In this document: positions 7,608 to 13,511 of the stretch, piece by piece
How the letters are laid out: each line of letters begins with the position of its first letter
Numbering within the stretch: position 1 is the first letter of the stretch
Origin: JAAZMX01 sp035388025
GTDB taxonomy: Bacteria > Patescibacteriota > Patescibacteriia > UBA2196 > GWA2-42-15
Direction of reading: 5' to 3'
Assembly: GCA_035388025.1 (NCBI GenBank)
Contig: DAOOPA010000020.1
Coordinates: forward strand, 1 to 13,757
DNA: 13,757 bases
Notes under the pieces: generated by a model
What the model was told of the DNA's origin: nothing
What the model saw: the letters and a program-made list of their open reading frames with translations, nothing else
Databases searched by the model: none
Translations under genes and position numbers: made by a program

Positions 7608-7928
7608 TTACTGGGAAGAGAAGAAGGGTGCGAAAGGATCTGATTTACCAACATTTTGCGGGATAACTGGCCAGTTGCCAATCTTTTTCAAGGTGTTAAA
7701 AATTTTATTATCAAGAACTGACTGATTGCCGTGACTGGCAACTGTTGCGGGTTGGGTATTTTGGGCTTCGGTGGAAATATTATTCAAATCCTCCAAATAA
7801 CCATCGTCCACCATAGTGGTGCGAGAATTGAATAGATAGATAGCGGCATTGGCAACAACGAGCAGGCCGATGACAGCTACGTAGGTAATGATTTTCTTTT
7901 TGGTTAATTTTTGTTTGGCAACAATCAT
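7608..7928 (-). CDS. Small single-pass membrane protein, PilP-like in position and C-terminal motif
   Basis: This protein of 106 residues has a basic N-terminus, one membrane helix at about 13-33, a polar linker rich in Ser, Thr, Asn and Gln (35-72), and a short C-terminal segment ending with SDPFAPF at 96-102. The order pilM-pilN-pilO-this-pilB puts it where pilP stands in Proteobacteria, and PilP proteins also carry a DPF-type motif. It lacks the PilP lipobox cysteine and the beta domain, so homology is not established. A reasonable reading is a minimal partner of PilN and PilO on the outside of the membrane. It is four bases after pilO and 18 before pilB, so it is surely part of the operon. 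No cysteine is present. Confidence 0.75.
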   Translation of the reverse strand: MIVAKQKLTKKKIITYVAVIGLLVVANAAIYLFNSRTTMVDDGYLEDLNNISTEAQNTQPATVASHGNQSVLDNKIFNTLKKIGNWPVIPQNVGKSDPFAPFFSSQ

Positions 7929-7932
7929 AAAA

Positions 7933-8541
7933 TTATCTCAGATAATAAGCGACCATCGTTAAGTCTAAAGTGCCCTCCGAGGGGTTGAAGTTAAAGGATT
8001 TGATATCTAAAAGACGAACGTTGTTTTCAATTAAATCAAAAAGATACTTCATCTTCGCGTAGCTGGTATTGGCAATACCCAACCTGATGCGAGCGGTTTT
8101 GATTTGGCCGGTGGCAAGGATATTTTTTTTATTTTCAATTAATACTTCTTCGCTTTGAGCGCCACTAGGCCCCTCATTAAGTTCAATATTGATAGTTTCC
8201 ATAACGGCTCCGCTTGCTTCCACTAAACTGGCAATATTAATATATAAATCCGGCTCGCTCGGGCCATAGGGCAAAATTTCTTTTACCTTGGTGCGGTCAA
8301 TCTCGCTAATACTTTCATAATTCATAAGGGTCTTTTTGAGTTCTAGGAGTTGGGATTTTTTTTGTTCCAATTCGCGTTCTTGGCTGATAAGGAGTTCTTT
8401 GTTGATTTGGTGGCTCTGCCTTTCCGGACTGATAAATAAAAAGTAGCCTGGCGCAAGAAGTACTACAAAAAGCAAAAGGACAAGAAATTTAAAATTTCTT
8501 ATATAAAACTGGGCTGGCTTTTGGGTGTTGGCTGGATTCAT
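7933..8541 (-). CDS. pilO: PilO-like type IV pilus alignment protein
   Basis: The 202-residue bitopic protein has a short cytoplasmic N-terminus, one membrane helix (about 17-37), a charged coiled coil (about 42-75), and a C-terminal domain (about 95-202) of the size and helix/strand pattern of the ferredoxin-like PilO fold, ending in a strand (TLDLTMVAYYLR). PilO pairs with PilN through coiled coil and globular domains to link the cytoplasmic motor to the outside. Sequence identity to PilO is low, as is normal, so the name rests on architecture and on its place between pilN (10 bases away) and the small PilP-like gene (four bases away). The ATG at 8541 has no Shine-Dalgarno motif. The stop is TAA. 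Confidence 0.85.
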   Translation of the reverse strand: MNPANTQKPAQFYIRNFKFLVLLLFVVLLAPGYFLFISPERQSHQINKELLISQERELEQKKSQLLELKKTLMNYESISEIDRTKVKEILPYGPSEPDLYINIASLVEASGAVMETINIELNEGPSGAQSEEVLIENKKNILATGQIKTARIRLGIANTSYAKMKYLFDLIENNVRLLDIKSFNFNPSEGTLDLTMVAYYLR

Positions 8542-8551
8542 AGTTTAATCT

Positions 8552-9571
8552 TTATAAGGATTGTTCAGCGTGGTCAGCGGTTGTCCCATTGGAAAGACTG
8601 ACTGATTCCGGCGCGGTAAAACTGATGGAGAATTTGATTGTTGGGGAATTGGGTTCCTTGGGCTCAACAAAACTCAATGATTGAAGCTTGAAATTGGTGT
8701 AAGTTTTGCTCTGCTCCATCACAATAAGTTGCTCGGCCAGAGAACGAAGATTGAGGCCGGATCCTTCGAGGCCAACCTTGCGATCCTCACCAAGAGACAA
8801 GGAAGTAAAATAAACATCACCTACGGTATGTTGTTCCAGGGTGGGAAAGAACAGACTCCAATAAATATGAGAATTCAAAACCTGAGCGAGATTCTTGAGC
8901 TGGAGAGAAAATTGACCATAATCCTGAATCCGGCCCTGCATATCTTGAAGCCGACTATCAATCAAAGACAGCTGATTTTTCAGAATCTCATTGTCATTTA
9001 TATAACCCTTATTTTTGCCTTTGTAATAAATATAAGGAGTAAAAATAACTAAGAGGCAAATGATGAAAATAAAAAAGTAACTGAAAATAATTTGGCTGTC
9101 AGTCAGATGTTTTTTGGTTTTGGGCAAAAGATTTACTTCTAAATCATTTTTGGAATCGCTGACTGGCGGCACCTTCCGGTCAACTGGGGATGCTGGTTTT
9201 GGGGCAAGGGAAACGGGCGGAACATACTCAGTCGGAGCAGACGGAGCAGGAATCTCTTTTTTAACTAGTTTAGCTGGTTGATTGGCGCTGATATTTAAGA
9301 TGGGCGGCACAGATGGCTGATTTGAAAAACCTAAAAGACCTCTAAACTTGCCAAAAAATGATGGTTTGGGCTGACCAGAGCGGACTGGCTCAGGAGCAAC
9401 CAGTTTGGGATTGCGGGATTGGGAAAAATTATCCTTGGCCGGTTCGTGAACGGGCAGGGGTTCTTGCTTGGCGGCTTTTACCTCTTTGGCTTTTTCTTGG
9501 TTAGCTTTTTTGGGTAAAAGGTTGATCTTGCTATCGTCAAATTCTTGATTATTGTTTTTATGATCAAACAT
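8552..9571 (-). CDS. pilN: PilN-like protein with a long cytoplasmic tail and two NLLPK motifs
   Basis: At 339 residues this is much longer than the usual PilN (about 180-200). A standard PilN core starts near residue 142: VNLLPKT (146-152), a membrane helix (about 159-183), a coiled coil (190-230) and a ferredoxin-like C-terminal domain (235-320). Before it lies a Pro/Lys/Ala-rich, probably disordered extension that begins with another copy of the motif, INLLPKK (16-22). The INLLP motif at the PilN N-terminus is known to dock in the cleft of PilM, so this protein may offer two docking sites. The extension also holds a hydrophobic patch, SFFGKFRGLLGF (71-82). It is 25 bases after pilM and 10 before pilO. 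The ATG at 9571 places the first motif at the extreme N-terminus, as in other PilN proteins. The stop is TAA. Confidence 0.88.
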   Translation of the reverse strand: MFDHKNNNQEFDDSKINLLPKKANQEKAKEVKAAKQEPLPVHEPAKDNFSQSRNPKLVAPEPVRSGQPKPSFFGKFRGLLGFSNQPSVPPILNISANQPAKLVKKEIPAPSAPTEYVPPVSLAPKPASPVDRKVPPVSDSKNDLEVNLLPKTKKHLTDSQIIFSYFFIFIICLLVIFTPYIYYKGKNKGYINDNEILKNQLSLIDSRLQDMQGRIQDYGQFSLQLKNLAQVLNSHIYWSLFFPTLEQHTVGDVYFTSLSLGEDRKVGLEGSGLNLRSLAEQLIVMEQSKTYTNFKLQSLSFVEPKEPNSPTIKFSISFTAPESVSLSNGTTADHAEQSL

Positions 9572-9596
9572 AATTTTTTAGAAGAAAAATTAACAG

Positions 9597-10769
9597 CTAG
9601 ATCTCTCTCATGGCCAAACCAACGGCCACAGACAAGCGCGGACCGAGATCTGCGAGGACGGGTTTTAATTCTAAAGGATAAACGATCCGATCCCAGGGAT
9701 CACCAATAATAACTTTGATGTCCAGAATCTTGGACAGATAATTGACCAGTTCGGGCAAAAAGGCACTGCCGCCAGTTAAAATTATTTTTTCAATTTTATG
9801 GCTCCCAGCTTGAGCCAAATAAATATCCAGCGAATACTTAACCTCATTAACAATTGGGTTGATGGCTGATTTAATAATGTCTGGCAAATCACCTGGACCG
9901 AGCGAAGAAAAACCAATATCGCGCTTGAATTGTTCAGCTCGACCCAGATCAACGTTGAGACTGGTCATAATGGCTTTGGTAATACTCGTACCGCCAACGT
10001 CAATACTTCTGGTCAGAATAGGAATACTATTTTCCACGATAGAAACATCGGAGGTAATCGCCCCAATATCTATGATCATAATAGGGGTCGGGTCGTTGCC
10101 AGCCAAAGAACGCTCTAGGGCAAAAGCTTCCGTTTCCAGGCTAGCTAACTCTAATCCTGCAGAACGAAAAATACGGATGTAGCGTTCAACTATTTTTTTG
10201 GGTGCGGCTGTTAAAAGCACTTTGATATTGTCTTTGAGTGATGAGGACGAAGGCAAGTCAACCGGCTTTTTTTTATCACCCAATAATTGGCCCAAAAAAG
10301 AGGTCTTGGCTTCGTTGGGAGGGGCGCTATTCTGCCCCTCGTAAGGTTTTTTGATGCCTACCGGCAAAGGCTTGATAACCGGTTTGGGTGGGACAATCTT
10401 CCAATCAAGGGTCATTTCTTCTATGGGCAAGGGGATAAATTTTTTAGCCTCCCATTGAATCGCTTTGGCCAGATCTTTCTTCTTCATGGCCGGCAAACTT
10501 ATGATAGAGCTAAAAACAGAAAAGCTGGGCAGGGCGGCAACTACGCTCTTGGAAGTCATGCGGCTTTTTTTATGAATATCTTTGATAATATTAACGATCT
10601 GCTCCTCCATTTCCCGAGATGATGAACGAATAATATCCGTTTGCTGTTCCACATAGCCATAAGTCAGGAGAACCGCCCGGCCAGCCTTGTCCTGTAATTC
10701 TACTATTTTTACCGCGGAGGCTCCCAGATCAACACCCAAATAACTTTTCTTTGAAGAAAAAATATCCAT
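9597..10769 (-). CDS. pilM: Actin-like type IV pilus assembly protein PilM, with a Pro-rich insertion
   Basis: PilM is a cytoplasmic actin/FtsA-fold ATP-binding protein that docks the PilN tail and connects the motor to the alignment complex. The actin signatures are present: phosphate-1 GVDLGASAVK (12-21), phosphate-2 IDIGAITSDVS (233-243) and adenosine motif ILTGGSAFLPEL (330-341). WEAKKFIPLPIEEMTLDW (106-123) is typical of the PilM early domain. At 390 residues it is about 40 longer than usual because of a Pro/Lys-rich stretch (about 127-181) between two conserved segments. It is the first gene of the operon, with an extended -10 promoter about 70 bases upstream. The ATG at 10769 has no Shine-Dalgarno motif; the stop is TAG. 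Confidence 0.95.
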   Translation of the reverse strand: MDIFSSKKSYLGVDLGASAVKIVELQDKAGRAVLLTYGYVEQQTDIIRSSSREMEEQIVNIIKDIHKKSRMTSKSVVAALPSFSVFSSIISLPAMKKKDLAKAIQWEAKKFIPLPIEEMTLDWKIVPPKPVIKPLPVGIKKPYEGQNSAPPNEAKTSFLGQLLGDKKKPVDLPSSSSLKDNIKVLLTAAPKKIVERYIRIFRSAGLELASLETEAFALERSLAGNDPTPIMIIDIGAITSDVSIVENSIPILTRSIDVGGTSITKAIMTSLNVDLGRAEQFKRDIGFSSLGPGDLPDIIKSAINPIVNEVKYSLDIYLAQAGSHKIEKIILTGGSAFLPELVNYLSKILDIKVIIGDPWDRIVYPLELKPVLADLGPRLSVAVGLAMREI

Positions 10770-10838
10770 AAAAAATAAAGTTGAAGATTGAGATAAAAAA
10801 GCGGGTCAGTAATCTCGTGCCGCCAAATTAACAATTTT

Positions 10839-10847
10839 ATTATAACA
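10839..10847 (-). promoter_or_regulatory. Extended -10 promoter of the pilM-to-pilC operon
   Basis: On the minus strand the sequence reads TGTTATAAT (10847 down to 10839): a perfect -10 box with the TGn extension and no convincing -35 at 16-18 bases. The implied leader is about 63 nt. It has the same form as the pilin promoter, TG(C/T)TATAATAA. Confidence 0.75.
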
Positions 10848-10879
10848 CAAAAAATAATTTTTTCCTACAAGAACCAACG

Positions 10880-10913
10880 TGTGGATATTATTTATAGATT
10901 CAGCTAATCCACA
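10880..10913. promoter_or_regulatory. Inverted DnaA-box-like pair between the divergent pilM and lemA promoters
   Basis: TGTGGATAT (10880-10888) and TAATCCACA (10905-10913) are each one base from the consensus DnaA box in opposite orientation, giving an inverted repeat GTGGAT/ATCCAC spaced by 20 bases. It could be an operator for a dimeric regulator or a DnaA site. No protein can be named from the sequence. Confidence 0.35.
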
Positions 10914-10915
10914 AA

Positions 10916-10944
10916 TTGACTTTGCGGGTTAAAAGCGGTACATT
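10916..10944 (+). promoter_or_regulatory. Candidate sigma-70 promoter of lemA
   Basis: TTGACT (10916-10921), a 17-base spacer and TACATT (10939-10944) match the consensus at five and four of six positions. It faces lemA and implies a leader of about 85 nt. Another TTGACA at 10966 has no -10 partner at the right distance. Confidence 0.5.
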
Positions 10945-11036
10945 TAAAGTAACCAAAGGGAGAAATTGACAATAACTAATTAATTAATTTGACCAATTTA
11001 TTTTTAAAAAATATTTGGTTAAATAAAAAAGGATAT

Positions 11037-11591
11037 ATGACAATACTTTACGCGGTTTTAGCAATCGCTGTCGTGTTGGTTCTGTGGTTAATTGCGGTCT
11101 ATAATGGCCTAATTAAACTAAAAGTTCGCACGGATGAGGCGGCTTCTGATATAGATGTGCAACTCAAAAGAAGACACGACTTGATCCCCAACTTAGTGGA
11201 AACAGTTAAAGGTTACGCGGAACATGAAAAAGGTGTTTTTGCCCAAGTAACCGAGGCCAGAGCGGCGGCCATGGGTGCCAAAACTATGGCAGATAAGGCC
11301 AAGGCCGAAAACGCGCTTATGGATACGATGAAGAGTTTGTTCGCCGTAGCGGAAAATTATCCACAGCTCAAGGCTTCGGAAAATTTTGCCAAACTACAGG
11401 ATGAGCTCGCGGATACGGAGAATAAGATCCAAGCGTCCAGAAGATTTTATAATGGCAATGTGCGCGACTTCAACACCAAGATTCAAGTCTTCCCGAACAA
11501 CATGGTGGCCGGCATGTTACACTTCAGCAAATATGAGTTTTTTGAAGTGGCCGATGCCAAGGAGCGGGAGAATGTAGAGGTAAAATTTTAG
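11037..11591 (+). CDS. lemA: LemA family membrane-anchored protein
   Basis: The 184-residue protein has the LemA layout: a short N-terminus outside, one membrane helix (about 4-22, ending in the YNGLIKLKVR segment), then the invariant block in which DEAASDIDVQLKRRHDLIPN and LVETVKGYAEHEKGVF follow each other, and a helical domain ending with YNGNVRDFN, FPNNMVAG and FFEV. Its molecular role is not settled; it often accompanies the HtpX/M48 membrane protease. The ATG at 11037 is preferred because AAAGGA lies just upstream (one of very few Shine-Dalgarno-like motifs in the window) and the protein then begins like other LemA proteins. A TTG at 10989 would add 16 residues. The stop is TAG. The next intact gene on this strand is htpX, but a broken methyltransferase lies between. 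Confidence 0.93.
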   Translation: MTILYAVLAIAVVLVLWLIAVYNGLIKLKVRTDEAASDIDVQLKRRHDLIPNLVETVKGYAEHEKGVFAQVTEARAAAMGAKTMADKAKAENALMDTMKSLFAVAENYPQLKASENFAKLQDELADTENKIQASRRFYNGNVRDFNTKIQVFPNNMVAGMLHFSKYEFFEVADAKERENVEVKF

Positions 11592-11600
11592 ATAATTTCC

Positions 11601-11643
11601 AATTTTCAATTTTCAATGAATTTTCAATGACTGAATTTTCAAT
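11601..11643. repeat. Short direct repeats of AATTTTCAAT
   Basis: Four exact copies of AATTTTCAAT begin at 11601, 11608, 11619 and 11634, directly after lemA. They are irregularly spaced and partly overlapping, so this is a simple-sequence array rather than a CRISPR. Confidence 0.7.
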
Positions 11644-11677
11644 TTTTTGATTAAGCCCCAATTCGGCGCGAGAGCGT

Positions 11678-11724
11678 CCTCCCCTATGTAGGGGAGGTGG
11701 CGAGTGCGAACGAGTCAGAGGGGT
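11678..11724. repeat. GC-rich hairpin repeat element
   Basis: A perfect stem CCTCCCC (11678-11684) and GGGGAGG (11691-11697) around TATGTA is followed by TGGCGAGTGCGAACGAGTC and AGAGGGGT. It is much richer in G+C than its surroundings and resembles dispersed intergenic repeats. There is no T run, so it is a poor terminator, though the stem could stabilise the lemA transcript end. Confidence 0.5.
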
Positions 11725-11752
11725 ATCGCGGGTTATTCAATTAGTAAATCAT

Positions 11753-12400
11753 ATGACAGATTTGGTAGATAAAAATTTTCTGCCAACTATAAAGATATGC
11801 GAGCAACTCGGGAAGAAATACATCCAGAGAATAGAAAAAGCAAAGGTAATAGATTATGACCTGTTTACTTCACCGCTAATAAAAGGCTGAAGAATATTAG
11901 ATATAGGGTGCGCTGGCGGAAGAGACGTGGGTGAATTTATGAAACGGAAGTTTGAGGTTGTGGGTATTGATTTAGTAGATATTTTTCTAAAAGAGTGTAA
12001 AAAGAAATACTCTCGGGCCAAATTTTTCAAAATGAACGCCAAACAATTAAAATTCCCAAGCGCTTATTTTGACGCTGTCTGGGCTCTGGGTGTTTTATTA
12101 CACATCAACAAAAAGGATATACCAAAAACATTGAGATGATTTTACTGGGTATTGAAACCCGGCGGTAGATTGATGGTGTCAGTCAAGCGAGGCGTTGGGA
12201 CAAAAAACAAGCAAGAAAAACTTTCAGACCATAAAGAGCGATTATTCGTATATTTTTTGAAAAGTGAGATAGAAAATTATATAAGAAAGGCTGGTTTTAG
12301 GATTATAAAATCAAAATTCGTTCCTGACTATCTAAATCGTGACGATAAAGAAACGAAGTGGATAGAGGTTTGGGGAGAAAAGAAGATTCAGAAAATATAA
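11753..12400 (+). pseudogene. Class I SAM methyltransferase frame with two in-frame UGA codons (pseudogene or recoded gene)
   Basis: Reading one frame from ATG 11753 to TAA 12400 gives 215 codons with two UGA codons, at 11888-11890 (codon 46) and 12137-12139 (codon 129), and no frameshift. The product is a recognisable Methyltransf_11-like enzyme: motif I RILDIGCAGGRD (47-58), VVGIDL after strand 2, FDAVWALGVLLHI, and LKPGGRLMVSVK. The first UGA directly precedes RILDIG, where family members often have Gly, Lys or Arg; the second precedes FYWVLKPGG. UGA means Gly in Gracilibacteria and Absconditabacteria, so a gene from such a lineage is possible. GGA or CGA changed to TGA in a decaying gene explains it equally well. 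Under the standard code only fragments from 11927 and 12152 could be made. It lies between lemA and htpX with repeats on both sides. The substrate is unknown. Confidence 0.75.
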
Positions 12401-12437
12401 TCGACCAGTTGCTTAATAAGTAAATTTATTGTTTTTT

Positions 12438-12469
12438 GTTTTAATGTTTTAATGATTTAATGCTTTAAT
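12438..12469. repeat. Tandem 8-bp repeat just upstream of htpX
   Basis: Four consecutive units of GNTTTAAT (GTTTTAAT twice, then GATTTAAT and GCTTTAAT) run up to six bases before the htpX start codon. The array replaces any Shine-Dalgarno motif. Changes in unit number would alter the leader but not the reading frame. Confidence 0.75.
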
Positions 12470-12475
12470 TCTTTT

Positions 12476-13369
12476 ATGTACCAGCAAATTGACTCCAACA
12501 AAAGAAAAACCTTAATTTTAATGACGCTGTTTTTGGCGTTCATCATGTTTTTGGGCTGGATAATAGGAAAAATCTATCCGGACTATGGCTATGGGCCGCT
12601 GGTCTTGGCAGTGGCAATATCTCTCCTAATGACTTTGGTAAGTTATTTCGCGGGCGATAAAATCAGTCTGACTACGGCTGGAGCCAGGGGGCCGATCACG
12701 GTCAACGACAACGCCTATATTTACCGGCTAGTAGAAAATCTCTGTATCACCGCGGGTACGCCGATGCCGAAAGTCTATATTATTTCGGATCCTGGTATGA
12801 ATGCCTTTGCCACGGGCCGAGACCCAGAGCATGCCTCGATTGCTTTGACTAGCGGGATAATTGAGGGTTTAAAAAACGAGGAACTGGAAGGAGTAATCGC
12901 CCATGAATTGTCACATATAAAAAATTACGACATCCGGCTGATGATGGTGGTGGTGGTTTTGGTCGGAGCAATTTCTATTTTAAGCGATTATTTTCTCAGG
13001 TCAAGCTGGCGCAAAAGAGATTCTTCCAATAATAGTGGCGGGGCCGGGGCTATTTTGATGGTGATAGGAGTGGTTTTGATAGTCCTCTCCCCTATTATCG
13101 CGCAATTGATCCAACTGGCTATTTCCAGAAAAAGAGAATTTTTGGCGGATGCTGATGGCGCGCTTCTGACTAGATATCCCGAGGGTTTGGCTAAGGCCCT
13201 AGAAAAAATAAGCAGTAATTCTACCCCGCTAATCAAAGCCAATACGGCCACAGCACACCTTTATATAGCCAGTCCGTTTGGAGCCAAAGCGACGAGCGGA
13301 TTTAAAAAGATGTTCTCCACTCACCCGCCGGTAGAGGAAAGGATCAAACAACTGCGGTCAATGGCATAA
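12476..13369 (+). CDS. htpX: HtpX-like M48 family membrane zinc metalloprotease
   Basis: The 297-residue protein has the normal HtpX length. Two membrane helices near 13-31 and 40-59 precede the protease domain. The zinc motif HELSH is at 143-147 and the third ligand region is EFLADADGA with E221. Two further hydrophobic segments lie at about 155-174 and 190-215. A C-terminal FSTHPPVEERIKQL segment (280-293) is typical of the family. HtpX degrades damaged membrane proteins at the cytoplasmic face, and LemA often accompanies it. The ATG at 12476 follows an 8-bp tandem repeat and has no Shine-Dalgarno motif. The stop is TAA. The HExxH motif and both flanking helices are intact, so it should be active. 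Confidence 0.96.
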   Translation: MYQQIDSNKRKTLILMTLFLAFIMFLGWIIGKIYPDYGYGPLVLAVAISLLMTLVSYFAGDKISLTTAGARGPITVNDNAYIYRLVENLCITAGTPMPKVYIISDPGMNAFATGRDPEHASIALTSGIIEGLKNEELEGVIAHELSHIKNYDIRLMMVVVVLVGAISILSDYFLRSSWRKRDSSNNSGGAGAILMVIGVVLIVLSPIIAQLIQLAISRKREFLADADGALLTRYPEGLAKALEKISSNSTPLIKANTATAHLYIASPFGAKATSGFKKMFSTHPPVEERIKQLRSMA

Positions 13370-13412
13370 ATGGCAAGCTACAAATCCCATGATACAAGCT
13401 CAAAATAAATCT

Positions 13413-13501
13413 CAAATTCCAATATTTAAATTCCAAAATACAAAGTTTGGAATTTGTAGTTTGTAATTTATTTGGAAATTGCGTCTTATTTCTTGGAATT
13501 T
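13413..13501. repeat. A+T-rich inverted and direct repeats of AAATTCCAA
   Basis: Between htpX and the NUDIX gene, CAAATTCCAA (13413-13422) and AAATTCCAAA (13428-13437) can each pair over ten bases with TTTGGAATTTG (13446-13456), giving two competing hairpins. Related words TTTGGAAATT (13471-13480) and CTTGGAATTT (13492-13501) follow. It may act as the htpX transcript end, but there is no clear T run. Confidence 0.6.
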
Positions 13502-13511
13502 AATTTAGTTT

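Noticed and set aside
8681..9052. Open frame on + opposite pilN
   Set aside because: Antisense to the PilN core; no start context or recognisable protein features.
10989..11036. TTG start for LemA at 10989
   Set aside because: The added 16 residues are unlike LemA N-termini, and ATG 11037 has a better ribosome-binding context.
11601..11724. Possible CRISPR array after lemA
   Set aside because: Repeats are only ten bases long, irregular and overlapping, with no spacers of even length.
11888..12139. UGA read as selenocysteine in the methyltransferase
   Set aside because: No bacterial SECIS-like hairpin was seen just after either UGA, and neither position is a usual Cys or catalytic site.
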